DNA of 64,000 bases from Ralstonia sp. A12 (GTDB lineage Bacteria > Pseudomonadota > Gammaproteobacteria > Burkholderiales > Burkholderiaceae), in the NCBI RefSeq assembly GCF_000801955.1, contig NZ_JSZO01000004.1, forward strand, positions 1-64,000. The letters run 5' to 3'. Both the position numbers and the translations under genes were made by a program. Below, piece after piece: positions 24,871 through 33,536 of this stretch (position 1 is the first letter of the stretch; the number at the start of each line of letters is the position of its first letter). Below the pieces are notes generated by a model. That model was not told the DNA's origin. It saw only the letters and a program-made list of their open reading frames with translations, and did no database searches.

Positions 24871-26535
24871 TTACTGCACTGACACGAATACCGGGTTCGA
24901 GTAGAACCACAGATCGTTGTAGTTGCGGTCGTTGATGGCGTTGAAGCGCGCTACGTTTTCTGTCACCACGGTCTTCTGGTCCGGCAGCGGGTTGCCGTTG
25001 CTGGTCTCGCCCGACACGTTCATGCCGAGGTTGGTGCCGCGCAGGCGAAAGTACTGGTTCTTGGCGGCCGTGTAGGTGTACGTGATGCTGTTGTAGCCGT
25101 CGGCATCGACCTTCCAGTCGGCCTTGGTGAAGGTGGCAATGACCTTGGTGGAGTCGTTGGTGTCCTTCGTATAGGCCGGCGTGCCCGATGCAGCCTTGGC
25201 GGTCACGTCCCCCGCGATCAGGTCAACGTGGTCGACCACCGGGCGCATGTTCGCCTTGAAGCCGCTGCCCAGCGGGTACTCGTAGTTGTTGTGGTCGGGG
25301 CTCTTGAAGCGGATGGTGATCGTCACCTTGTCGCCGGCGCGGGCGGCGAGTGTGGCGCCCATGTCGGCCGACGCGGCCGCATTGCCCGCGCGGAAGTCCA
25401 GCGCGTTGATCAGGTCACCAAACACCGCGAACGACTTGCCCGAGCGCATGGCCGTCAGCAGCGTCTTCAGATCGGTGCTGGTGCCCGGCAGCCAGAGGTA
25501 GGTCTTGGCGTATTCACCGGGGTAGTAGCCGCTGCTGAACTGCTGCGTGGCATCGACTTCGAAGTGGTGGTCGGAGTCGGCAAAGTTCCACACGCGACGG
25601 CCCTCGCCCAGCAGTGCATCCCAGATGCCACCGACTTGGGCGACCACGTAGTCGACGCCGCCGTAGGTGCGGTTCTTCAGGTTGGCGTCGACGTATGCGC
25701 TGTTGTAGCCGCCGCGGTCGGGCTCCATCTGGTTGCCGACCATGCCCTCGATGCCGAACATGATGTCGGGCGCGGTGTCGTTGAATTCGCGGAAGTCCGC
25801 CACCGTGTACTTGCCGGGGTTGCGTGACGGGTGGTTGATCAACCCGTAGCTGCTGTTCGGGTAATTCGTCTTGAGCCATTTGAACGCGTTGACCACATCT
25901 ATATGCGTGGTGCCGGCACGCGGGCCCTCCTGCTGCCACGCGGCCACATCGTTCGGGTCGAACAGCGCGGTGGCCTGCTGCGTGAAGAAGTATTCGAACT
26001 TGTTCAGGCCCTTGGCCGAAGTCTGCAGCTTGCCGGTGCCTTCAAAGATGCCGACGTTCAGGTGGTCGTGTGTCGGCATGTCCCACTCCGCAGCGGAGAA
26101 GATCAGCTTGCCGGCGTACTTGCCTGCGGTCTGCGCGTCAGCGATGGCGGGCATCTCATACTTGGCGACGCCGGCCGATGCGGCAATCGAGCCGCCCGGC
26201 AGCGTGGCGCCCGTGGCATCGCGCGGCGACGGACGCAGGTGGTTCGATACCGCCATCCAGTCCAGGCTGCTGGCGTTGAATGCGCGATCGAGCACGGTCG
26301 CCAGCGGCGTGACGGCATCGACGGACTCTGCCGTGTGTACGTGCAGGTCGCCCGTCGTCCACATGCCTTGCGGTTTGGCCGGCGGTGTCGTCGGAGTGGT
26401 CGGCGTTGGGTTGGCCGGTGTGGTGTCAGGGCCGGCGGTTGTCGGGGCATCGTCGCTGCCACCGCACGCGTAGAGGCCGAGAGACAGGCACACAGGCACA
26501 GCAATCGCGATCAGCGTCTTCTTGGTTGAGAGCAT
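24871..26535 (-). CDS. PHP-domain surface or periplasmic lipoprotein
   Basis: The 554-residue lipoprotein has signal peptide and lipobox LYAC with Cys24, then a Thr/Pro-rich linker (about 30-55). A PHP-like metal-dependent phosphoesterase domain follows. Its N-terminal metal motif GDLHVHT, the central LINHPSRNPGKYT and later DSDHHFE supply His/Asp ligands expected for a PHP active site. The C-terminal 150 residues look like a beta-rich add-on. Most PHP proteins are cytosolic, so this one presumably acts on an extracytoplasmic phosphate ester or nucleic acid. No operon partner is evident. Confidence 0.75.
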   Translation of the reverse strand: MLSTKKTLIAIAVPVCLSLGLYACGGSDDAPTTAGPDTTPANPTPTTPTTPPAKPQGMWTTGDLHVHTAESVDAVTPLATVLDRAFNASSLDWMAVSNHLRPSPRDATGATLPGGSIAASAGVAKYEMPAIADAQTAGKYAGKLIFSAAEWDMPTHDHLNVGIFEGTGKLQTSAKGLNKFEYFFTQQATALFDPNDVAAWQQEGPRAGTTHIDVVNAFKWLKTNYPNSSYGLINHPSRNPGKYTVADFREFNDTAPDIMFGIEGMVGNQMEPDRGGYNSAYVDANLKNRTYGGVDYVVAQVGGIWDALLGEGRRVWNFADSDHHFEVDATQQFSSGYYPGEYAKTYLWLPGTSTDLKTLLTAMRSGKSFAVFGDLINALDFRAGNAAASADMGATLAARAGDKVTITIRFKSPDHNNYEYPLGSGFKANMRPVVDHVDLIAGDVTAKAASGTPAYTKDTNDSTKVIATFTKADWKVDADGYNSITYTYTAAKNQYFRLRGTNLGMNVSGETSNGNPLPDQKTVVTENVARFNAINDRNYNDLWFYSNPVFVSVQ

Positions 26536-26614
26536 CGTGGTTTCCAGTCGAAGTGATGAGGTCGGGCAAACGTTCCTGGCCGCCCATGCGGTGTGGGCGG
26601 CTCTTGCAGAGCCA

Positions 26615-26760
26615 AAACGTTTGCGCGGCCGAATCTTGGTGACGGACGATGACGCTCAGGTGAAATCGGCGCAGGAGTTTGCTCGGTTTCCTTAGCGAGC
26701 GCTGAGTTGTTCTGGTCGGCAGAATGTTTGCGCGACGAGGTTCTGGTGCACGGAATGCGC
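26615..26760. repeat. Imperfect direct repeat between lipoprotein and dinD genes
   Basis: The segments 26615-26655 and 26722-26760 share GTTTGCGCG followed by similar spaced blocks (TTGGTG/CTGGTG, then ACGGA). They lie in the upstream region of the lipoprotein gene. No mobile-element ends are visible; a duplicated regulatory segment is the simplest reading. Confidence 0.35.
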
Positions 26761-26764
26761 ACAG

Positions 26765-26787
26765 GAAAAACCGCCTGCTGGAGGCGG
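26765..26787 (-). terminator. Rho-independent terminator of dinD
   Basis: On the minus strand a six-pair stem CCGCCT/AGGCGG is followed by TTTTT, 25 bases after the dinD stop. Confidence 0.8.
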
Positions 26788-26811
26788 TCGCTGACTCGGT
26801 CGCGGGTGGAC

Positions 26812-27681
26812 TCAAGCGTTGTCTGGCTCGGACGATCCGGCGTCACGTATCAGTCGTTGTTGTTCCTTCTCGATCTGTCTGATGCTCTTGGCCGGGGTCG
26901 GTAATTTCTCCGGCATGGTGCCGCCGATCTCGACAATGGTCTGGCGTACCTTGGCGCCCACCTCGCGGTGCGTTTCATTGGCTAGGCGCTTGCCGCGCAC
27001 GTTGTCACGGCGCAGCTTGTCTTCGGTCTGCGTGGCACGGAACAGGTTGGCGGCCAGCTCCGTGCTGCCCATGTGGTCCAGGATCTTCTGGCTTTTCTTC
27101 AGGCCCTTGGTGCTGTGGATGTCCTTGGCGCCCAGCCCACCGTACAAGCCTTTGTAGCCATGATCCTGAAAGATGGCGTAGTCCAGCCCCGACTCCACGC
27201 CGGCACTCCTGGCTGCGGCCGTCAGCGCCTTGTTGTGCTCGGTCAGTTCACCGCGCAGCATGAGGCGTCGGGTGTCTTCGGAGCGTTGGCCGAAGCGCGC
27301 CTCGTCCGCCAGCTCCTGGCGGCGCGTTTGCAGCGCGAAGTAGGTTTGTCCGTTTGCAATGACCGATTTGGAGGGATCACCGTTCTGGACAATCAGGTAG
27401 CAAGCGTAGCGGGAGAGCCGATAGTCGGACACTGCACGCTGTGCACCGGAACCGAGATCGACCATTTTGATGGTCTCGTTAAAATGGTCCGCCGCTACAT
27501 GGCCCGAGCGCTCGCACGCAATCTTGGCCTTCTCGATGAGCCGCGAGAAGTTGTGCCAATGCGGATATTCCAGTAGAGGTGCCAGCTCACGGGCAAACCA
27601 GAACTCGGAATGATCTTCGTTCCGCTGTTTGATGTTCTCGAAAGTGTGTTCGTGCTCGGTGCGGATGCGCTTGTCACCCAT
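26812..27681 (-). CDS. dinD: DNA damage-inducible protein D (DinD)
   Basis: The 289-residue cytosolic protein is closely similar to E. coli DinD, which inhibits RecA filament pairing. The BRO-N-like N-terminal part (FENIKQRNEDHSEFWFARELAPLLEY) and the blocks SRYACYLIVQNGDPSK, FALQTRRQEL, YKGLYGGLGAKDIHSTKGL and ILDHMGSTELAANLFRATQTE match the family. The ATG at 27681 has AGGAGG upstream. I could not find a CTGT-N8-ACAG LexA box in the 168 bases before the gene. Two TTGACA-like boxes 11 bases apart are seen there on the coding strand. The gene is often mobile between genomes; nothing here marks an element boundary. Confidence 0.9.
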   Translation of the reverse strand: MGDKRIRTEHEHTFENIKQRNEDHSEFWFARELAPLLEYPHWHNFSRLIEKAKIACERSGHVAADHFNETIKMVDLGSGAQRAVSDYRLSRYACYLIVQNGDPSKSVIANGQTYFALQTRRQELADEARFGQRSEDTRRLMLRGELTEHNKALTAAARSAGVESGLDYAIFQDHGYKGLYGGLGAKDIHSTKGLKKSQKILDHMGSTELAANLFRATQTEDKLRRDNVRGKRLANETHREVGAKVRQTIVEIGGTMPEKLPTPAKSIRQIEKEQQRLIRDAGSSEPDNA

Positions 27682-27849
27682 GTCTGCCTCCTTTTGGGGG
27701 CACCTGGGCACGCCGTCGCCGCGGTTGGGCGAACCGTCAAGCCTGGGTGCCTAGTGTTTGCGGAGCAGACAATCTAGGCGGGGCCAGGCACGGAAGCTGT
27801 CAAACGTTGTCAAGCACGCCCGAGCGGGCGCTTCTGGATGGTGAAGCGA

Positions 27850-28326
27850 TCAACCTGACTTGCGTTTGGTCGCACGCGGCATCGGCAGAGCCACGCCCTC
27901 CCCCAAGGCCCGGCTCAACGCGTTGGGCTTGTCGACCAGGTCCTGCAGCGTGTACGTATCGAGCACCGCGAAATACGCACGTAGCGCGTCGTTCAATACG
28001 CCGCGCAAGCCGCAGGCGCGGGTGATGACGCAGTGGTTGTCGTCCGCGCGGAAGCACTCGACCAGGCGGAAGTCGGGCTCGGTGGCGCGCACCACGTCGC
28101 CCAGGTTGATCTCGGCAGCCGGCCGGCCCAGCGTGATGCCGCCCGCGCGCCCGCGCACGGTGTGCAGGAAGCCGTCTGCCCCAAGCTGCTGCACGATCTT
28201 GATGAGGTGGTTCTTGGGAATGTCAAACGCATCGGCAATGCGCTGGATCGTGACCAGCTCGTCCGGGTGCACGGCCACGTAGATCAGCGTGCGCAGGGCG
28301 TAGTCGGTGTAGTCGGTCAGTCGCAT
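27850..28326 (-). CDS. nsrR: Rrf2-family nitric oxide-sensing repressor NsrR
   Basis: The 158-residue Fe-S transcription repressor has an N-terminal winged helix (MRLTDYTDYALRTLIYVAV) and the three cluster cysteines C91, C99 and C105 in ECFRADDNHCVITRAC, the NsrR spacing (C-x7-C-x5-C). It is divergent from hmp and nnrS, classic NsrR targets, which supports this over IscR. Half-sites resembling the NsrR box (CATCTT near 28364 and GCATCT near 28520) are present in the 222-base gap, but I do not see a full consensus palindrome. Confidence 0.9.
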   Translation of the reverse strand: MRLTDYTDYALRTLIYVAVHPDELVTIQRIADAFDIPKNHLIKIVQQLGADGFLHTVRGRAGGITLGRPAAEINLGDVVRATEPDFRLVECFRADDNHCVITRACGLRGVLNDALRAYFAVLDTYTLQDLVDKPNALSRALGEGVALPMPRATKRKSG

Positions 28327-28548
28327 GGCAGGTGCGTTGTGCGCAAAACATTCATGAAGGACACATCTTACGGGTAAGCGAGCGCCTTGGATGCGCTGGT
28401 TTGCCGCAGGTCATATTGTTGTACGAAAAATGCACGTTTAATAGAATCGGTCTCAGGAAGTCGCAAGAACACGCTGCAGCACCACAGAAAGTGCAACGGC
28501 GCCCCCGGTCTTATTTGTTGCATCTAATACACATATTTGGAGCTTTCC

Positions 28549-29754
28549 ATGCTGTCCGAACAATCCAAACCCCTGATTGATGCCAGCGTGCCCGTGCTGC
28601 GCGAGCACGGTCTGACCATCACGCAGACCTTCTACCGCAACATGTTTGCCAGCCACCCCGAGCTGACCAACCTGTTCAACATGGGCAACCAGGCGAATGG
28701 ATCGCAGCAGCAGTCGCTGGCCTCCGCGGTGTTTGCGTATGCGGCCAACCACGGCAACAACGCGGCGCTGGCCCCGGTGGTCGCGCGCATCGTGCACAAG
28801 CATGCGGCCGTGGGCATCAAGCCGAGCCACTACCCCATCGTTGCGCGGCACCTGCTGGGCGCGATTGCCGAGGTGCTGGGTGATGCCGCCACGCCGGAAC
28901 TGCTGGCCGCGTGGGATGAGGCCTACTGGCTGCTGGCCGCCGAGCTGATCGCCGCAGAGGCCCGCCTGTATCAGCACGCCGGCAGCGGCCCGGACCATCG
29001 CCAACCGGTGCGCATTGTCGAGCGCCGCCAGCAGGCAGAAGACGTTGTCTCCTTCACGCTGGAAGCCGTGGGCGATGCACCGCTGGCGTGCTTCCTGCCG
29101 GGGCAGTACATCTCGGTGCAGGTGGAACTGGCGCCGGGCGTGCTGCAGCAGCGCCAGTACAGCCTGTCGGACGCGCCGAACGGCCGCACGTGGCGCATCT
29201 CGGTCAAGCGCGATGCCGGTGATGGGGATCGCCCCGCCGGTACCGTATCGAACTGGCTGCATGCCCATGCGCGCGAAGGCGACGTCCTGCTCGTCAGCCA
29301 GCCCTATGGCGACTTCGTGCCGCAGCTCGCCACCGACAACCCGATCGTGCTGATGTCGGCTGGCGTGGGCATCACGCCGATGATCGCCACGCTCAACACG
29401 CTGGCGCAGCAGAACAGCACGCGCAAGATCGTGTTCAGCCACGCCGATCGCGCAGCGGCACATGTCGCGCACACCGACGATCTGGAGCGCGCCGCACGGG
29501 CCCTGCCCGACTTCGAAGCGCACGTGTTCCTGGAGTCCGGCGAAGCGGCGGAATTCGTTGCACGCCCAGCCCAGCCCGGTTGCATGACGCTCGACACCTT
29601 CCTCGAAGGCCATGCGGCGAATGCGGACTTCTACCTCTGCGGCCCGCTCCCCTTCATGCAGGCCCAACGCGCCGCGCTACTCGCGGAAGGGGTGCCGGCG
29701 GAGCGCATCCACCGCGAGGTGTTCGGCCCCGATCTGCTGGACGACATCCTGTAA
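28549..29754 (+). CDS. hmp: Flavohemoglobin Hmp (nitric oxide dioxygenase)
   Basis: The 401-residue cytosolic enzyme oxidises NO to nitrate using O2 and NAD(P)H. The globin domain (1-140) keeps Tyr29, Gln53 and proximal His85 at the same numbers as E. coli Hmp. The FAD domain carries RQYSLSDAP, and the NAD domain has SAGVGITPMIATL and FYLCGPLPFM. The ATG at 28549 has GGAG at eight bases; an in-frame upstream ATG at 28537 is too close to that site. It is divergent from nsrR and 37 bases upstream of nnrS. Confidence 0.95.
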   Translation: MLSEQSKPLIDASVPVLREHGLTITQTFYRNMFASHPELTNLFNMGNQANGSQQQSLASAVFAYAANHGNNAALAPVVARIVHKHAAVGIKPSHYPIVARHLLGAIAEVLGDAATPELLAAWDEAYWLLAAELIAAEARLYQHAGSGPDHRQPVRIVERRQQAEDVVSFTLEAVGDAPLACFLPGQYISVQVELAPGVLQQRQYSLSDAPNGRTWRISVKRDAGDGDRPAGTVSNWLHAHAREGDVLLVSQPYGDFVPQLATDNPIVLMSAGVGITPMIATLNTLAQQNSTRKIVFSHADRAAAHVAHTDDLERAARALPDFEAHVFLESGEAAEFVARPAQPGCMTLDTFLEGHAANADFYLCGPLPFMQAQRAALLAEGVPAERIHREVFGPDLLDDIL

Positions 29755-29791
29755 GCCGCCAATACTCATCGCCATCGCCCGGGAGACCACC

Positions 29792-31003
29792 ATGCCCCGC
29801 CCTGCCCCGCTGCTGACCATCGGGCAACCGGACCCTGCCAGCCGCGTACCGTATGCGGGGCCTCCGGTGTTCGCGCTCGGCTTTCGCCCGTTCTATCTGC
29901 TGGCGGCGGCGTTTGCTGCAGCCGGCATGGCAGCGTGGGCGATGCTGCTGCTGGGCGGCATGGCGTCGGCACACGGTCCGGCGCTGGCACCGTTGTTCTG
30001 GCATGCGCACGAGATGGTGTTCGGCTTTGCCGCGGCAGTGGTCGTCGGTTTCCTGTTCACTGCCGGCAAGAACTGGACGGGGCTGCAGACGCCACAGGGC
30101 AAGTCGCTGGCCGTACTCGCCGGGCTGTGGCTTGCGGCGCGTGTGCTGATGTGGACGGGGCCGCTGCCATTGGCCGTGGCGGCCGACGTGGCCTTTCTGC
30201 CGGCGTGCGGCGTGCTGTTCCTGTTGGTTCTGCGGCGCGCACGCAGCGCGCGCAACTACGGCCTGGCGATTGCGTTGCTGGTGCTGGGCGCCGTCAACGC
30301 CGGCTTTCATGCGGCACTGGCGATGGGCGCGCCACTCGCCGCGTTGCGCTGTCTTGATGCCGCAGCCGGGTTGATCTGTGTATTCGTCACGGTCATTGGC
30401 GGGCGCGTCATCCCGATGTTCACGACCAACGCTGTTCCTGGCGTGCGCATCCGGCGTTTCGTGTGGGCCGAGCGCACCGTGGTGCCGCTGACGGTGTTGG
30501 CCGTCGTGGCACTGGCCGTGCCGATGGGCGGCCTCGTGCCCGCCGCCGTGTTTGCCGCTGCTGCCATTGCGCAGGCGGCCCGCTGGATCGGCTGGGAGTC
30601 GCGCCGCACGCTGCGCACCCCCATCGTCGCCATCCTGCATGTCGCATACGCCTTCCTGCCGCTCGGCTTTGCCATGCTGGCGGCCGCCGCACTCGGTTGG
30701 GGCGGCCGCTCGACCGCGCTGCACGCGCTCATGGCCGGGGCCATCGGCGGCGCCATCGTGGCGATGATCACGCGCACGGCACTCGGTCACACCGGGCGCC
30801 CGTTGCGCGTGGGCCGGGCAGAGACCTTTGCCTATGCCGCCATCACGCTGGCTGCACTGGTGCGCGTGGCCGGGCCGATGCTGTTGCCGCGCGGTGTGTG
30901 GATCGGCGCCGCGACAGCGCTGTGGGTGGCAGCCTTCGCCGTCTATCTGTGGCGCTACACGCCGTGGCTGCTGGCGCCGCGCGTGGACGGCCGCGAGGGT
31001 TGA
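29792..31003 (+). CDS. nnrS: NnrS-family heme/copper membrane protein
   Basis: The 403-residue inner-membrane protein, about 12 helices, belongs to the NnrS family that relieves nitrosative stress, binding heme and copper in studied members. Conserved blocks are FALGFRPFYLLAAAFA near the N-terminus, LFWHAHEMVFGFAAAVVVGFLFTAGKNWTG with its histidines, and VIGGRVIPMFTTNAVPG. The GGGAG ribosome site and the 37-base distance from hmp suggest one transcript under NsrR. Confidence 0.9.
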   Translation: MPRPAPLLTIGQPDPASRVPYAGPPVFALGFRPFYLLAAAFAAAGMAAWAMLLLGGMASAHGPALAPLFWHAHEMVFGFAAAVVVGFLFTAGKNWTGLQTPQGKSLAVLAGLWLAARVLMWTGPLPLAVAADVAFLPACGVLFLLVLRRARSARNYGLAIALLVLGAVNAGFHAALAMGAPLAALRCLDAAAGLICVFVTVIGGRVIPMFTTNAVPGVRIRRFVWAERTVVPLTVLAVVALAVPMGGLVPAAVFAAAAIAQAARWIGWESRRTLRTPIVAILHVAYAFLPLGFAMLAAAALGWGGRSTALHALMAGAIGGAIVAMITRTALGHTGRPLRVGRAETFAYAAITLAALVRVAGPMLLPRGVWIGAATALWVAAFAVYLWRYTPWLLAPRVDGREG

Positions 31004-31073
31004 GCGCACAACGTTGCCCGCCGCCGCGGCGGCTTTCGTAGAATGGCGCAGCCCAACGCTTCCCGCGTCCACG

Positions 31074-32531
31074 ATGGATGTCCATTTGACGATCCACGGC
31101 CGGCATGACCTTGCCGGCCAGCTTTACCGCCAGTTGCGCACCGCCATCCTCGACGGCCGCCTTGCGCCTGGCGAGCGGCTGCCTTCCACGCGCGATCTCG
31201 CGCTGCAGATTGGCGTGTCACGCAAGACCACGCTCGATGTGTTCGAACGCCTGATTGCCGAGGGTTACCTGCGTTCGCGCGCGGGCTCCGGCACCTTCGT
31301 GGCCGAAGCAACGCAGGGGCTGGCCGGCCGCACGCCGCGTGTGTCGCCGGCCGAGCAAATTGCCGCGCCTGCACCGTCCACGCACACCTTCGCCACGCCG
31401 TGGAACGACGTGCCCGACGTACTGCCCATGCCCCGCGCGAGCATCGTCTACGACTTTGTAGGCGGCGTGACCGAGAAGCGCCTGTTCCCATTCGACAAGT
31501 GGCGCAGCTGCGTTGCACACGGGTTGCGTTTGCAGGCGCGCGGGCGTGGTGCGTATCACGACCCGGCGGGCGACCAGACGCTGCGCCTGGCCATCTCACG
31601 CTATCTGGCGTTCAGCCGTGCGGTGGTCTGCGCTTGGGGCGATGTCGTCGTCACGCAGGGTGCGCAGCAGGCCATCGATTTGATCGCCCGCGTGCTGGTG
31701 CGTCCGGGCGATACCGTGGCGATTGAAGACCCGGGCTATCCGCCCGCACGCATCGCGTTGCAGGCGCTGGGTGCCAACGTGGTACCCGTGCCGGTGGATG
31801 CGGAAGGCCTCGTGGTCGACGCACTGCCACCGCGCACCAGGCTCGTCTACGTGACACCGTCGCACCAGTTTCCGCTCGGCATGCCGATGAGTCTGGCCCG
31901 CCGTGCGCAACTGCTCGACTGGGCGCAGCGCCACGGCGCGCTGATTGTGGAAGACGACTACGACAGCGAGTTCCGCTTCGACGGCCGGCCGATGGAATCG
32001 CTCAAAAGCCTGGACGCGGCCGGCTGCGTGGCCTACGTGGGCACGTTCTCCAAGACCATCTTTCCGGAGCTGCGCATCGGCTACGTGGTGCCGCCGGCTT
32101 CGCTGCTCACGCCGCTGCGGCGCGCCAAGCAGGTGGCCGACTGGCATAGCGAATCGCTCATGCAGGCGGCGCTCGCCAAGTTCATGCTCGACGGCGACTT
32201 TGGCAAATACCTGCGCCGCATGCACAAGGAATACGTGGCACGGCGCGATGCCCTGCTGCGGCATCTGCGCGGGCCCCTGGCACCGTGGATGACGCCGCTG
32301 CCGTCTGCTGCCGGCATCCACATGGCCGCGCAGCTACACGCGCCGCTGCAAGAGGCCGCTGTGCTGAAGCTGGCCGAAAGCGTGGGCGTGGGTTTGTATG
32401 GCACGACCAAGATGCATGTCGCGCGCGCCCCGCAGCCCGGATTGCTGATTGGCTACGGCTATGTGAACGAGGTGGAGATCGATGCTGGCCTTGGCCGGTT
32501 GGCACAGGTGCTCGCCAAACTGGCTACCTGA
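31074..32531 (+). CDS. MocR-family regulator (GntR domain fused to aminotransferase fold)
   Basis: The 485-residue regulator has an N-terminal GntR winged helix (LAGQLYRQLRTAILDGRLAPGERLPSTRDLALQIGVSRKT) and a fold-type I aminotransferase domain. The latter keeps the PLP-binding lysine in GTFSKTIFPELRIGY and the IVEDDYDSEFRF block. Family members sense PLP or its adduct with an amino acid. It is followed on the same strand by an AhpD-like gene, with an inverted repeat between them, so that gene is a plausible target. No pdx genes are adjacent, so it should not be named pdxR without further evidence. Confidence 0.88.
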   Translation: MDVHLTIHGRHDLAGQLYRQLRTAILDGRLAPGERLPSTRDLALQIGVSRKTTLDVFERLIAEGYLRSRAGSGTFVAEATQGLAGRTPRVSPAEQIAAPAPSTHTFATPWNDVPDVLPMPRASIVYDFVGGVTEKRLFPFDKWRSCVAHGLRLQARGRGAYHDPAGDQTLRLAISRYLAFSRAVVCAWGDVVVTQGAQQAIDLIARVLVRPGDTVAIEDPGYPPARIALQALGANVVPVPVDAEGLVVDALPPRTRLVYVTPSHQFPLGMPMSLARRAQLLDWAQRHGALIVEDDYDSEFRFDGRPMESLKSLDAAGCVAYVGTFSKTIFPELRIGYVVPPASLLTPLRRAKQVADWHSESLMQAALAKFMLDGDFGKYLRRMHKEYVARRDALLRHLRGPLAPWMTPLPSAAGIHMAAQLHAPLQEAAVLKLAESVGVGLYGTTKMHVARAPQPGLLIGYGYVNEVEIDAGLGRLAQVLAKLAT

Positions 32532-32541
32532 AACTACACAG

Positions 32542-32566
32542 GAGTGGCGCTGTTTTGGTGCCACTC
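32542..32566. promoter_or_regulatory. Inverted repeat between MocR and AhpD-like genes
   Basis: Seven-base arms GAGTGGC (32542-32548) and GCCACTC (32560-32566) lie 10 bases after the mocR stop, with a TAATCT -10-like box just downstream. There is no T-tract, so an operator is more likely than a terminator. Confidence 0.45.
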
Positions 32567-32610
32567 GAACCCCTAATCTGGCACCTGTCACCTCGCACTG
32601 GAGCCCGATC

Positions 32611-33048
32611 ATGGAACCCCGCCTCGACTTCTACAAAGCCAATCCCGCCGCCATCCAGGCCATGATGGGCCTGGAAAAAGCACTGAGCAAAAGCCCGCTG
32701 GAAAAGCCGCTGACCGAACTCGTGCGCCTGCGCGCCTCGCAGATCAACGGCTGCGCCTACTGCGTCGATCTGCACACCAGCGACGCACGCAAGGGCGGTG
32801 AGGACGACCGCCGCCTGGCCACCGTTTCCGTTTGGCAAGAAACGCCGTTCTTCACCGACCGCGAACGCGCCGCGCTGGCTTGGACGGAAGCCGTCACCCT
32901 CGTCGCTGAAACCCGCGTGCCGGACGATGTGTGGCAGGCCGTGCGCGCCCAATTTTCCGATGCGGAGCTGGTCGACCTGACACTGCTGGTGTCCACCATC
33001 AACGCGTGGAACCGGTTGGCGATCAGCTTTCGCAAGCTGCCCGCCTGA
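32611..33048 (+). CDS. AhpD-like carboxymuconolactone decarboxylase-family protein
   Basis: The 145-residue all-alpha protein carries the redox motif GCAYCVDLH (C48, C51, H55), the CxxCxxxH signature of alkylhydroperoxidase D-like peroxidases. The remaining sequence fits the short single-domain members (YciW/YnjA-like CMD proteins). It lies downstream of the MocR regulator and upstream of an SRPBCC protein. It probably reduces peroxides or acts as a disulfide relay; the electron donor is unknown. Confidence 0.85.
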   Translation: MEPRLDFYKANPAAIQAMMGLEKALSKSPLEKPLTELVRLRASQINGCAYCVDLHTSDARKGGEDDRRLATVSVWQETPFFTDRERAALAWTEAVTLVAETRVPDDVWQAVRAQFSDAELVDLTLLVSTINAWNRLAISFRKLPA

Positions 33049-33116
33049 AGGGGGCGGGCGGATGGGCGGCGCCTATACTCCAGCGATCGGCGCATCTCGC
33101 CTGCACTGGAGTTTGC

Positions 33117-33533
33117 ATGCATCCCGTCCGCACCCTCAGCATCAACGTCGAACGTCACTTTGATGATGTGGCCACCTTCCTGGCCGAGCCGCTGAACTAC
33201 CCCACCTGGGCGACGGGTTTGTCGACCGGGCTGACACCCAGCACGCAGGGCTCGGGTGCGGCGCCCGACGAGTGGATTGCCGATGCGCCGCAGGGCAACG
33301 TGTTCATCCGGTTCAGCCCGCCCAACACGTTTGGGATTGCCGACCACTGGGTGCGCCTGCAGGACGACACCGTCATCTATGTGCCGCTGCGCGTGGTACG
33401 CAATGGCGCCGGCACCACCGTCTCGCTCACGCTGTTTCAACTGCCCGGCATGGACGACGCGCAGTTCGAGGCCGATGCCGAATGGGTGCAGCGCGACCTG
33501 GTGAAGCTGAAGACGGTAGTGGAAGCCGAATAA
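33117..33533 (+). CDS. SRPBCC-superfamily (START/polyketide cyclase-like) protein
   Basis: The 138-residue protein begins with HPVRTLSINVERHFDDVATFLAEPLNYPTWA, the N-terminal strand-helix of the polyketide cyclase/dehydrase-like SRPBCC fold, and ends with a long amphipathic helix. Such proteins bind hydrophobic ligands. A TATACT -10-like box lies at 33074-33079, so it may have its own promoter and not depend on the AhpD-like gene. Its stop is three bases from the convergent MFS gene. Confidence 0.7.
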   Translation: MHPVRTLSINVERHFDDVATFLAEPLNYPTWATGLSTGLTPSTQGSGAAPDEWIADAPQGNVFIRFSPPNTFGIADHWVRLQDDTVIYVPLRVVRNGAGTTVSLTLFQLPGMDDAQFEADAEWVQRDLVKLKTVVEAE

Positions 33534-33536
33534 CGC

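Noticed and set aside
27682-27849. LexA box upstream of dinD
   Set aside because: CTGTCAAACGTTGTCA resembles half of a site but lacks the ACAG partner at eight bases.
31074-32531. Naming the MocR gene pdxR
   Set aside because: No pdx gene or known PdxR target is adjacent; the fold alone does not identify PdxR.
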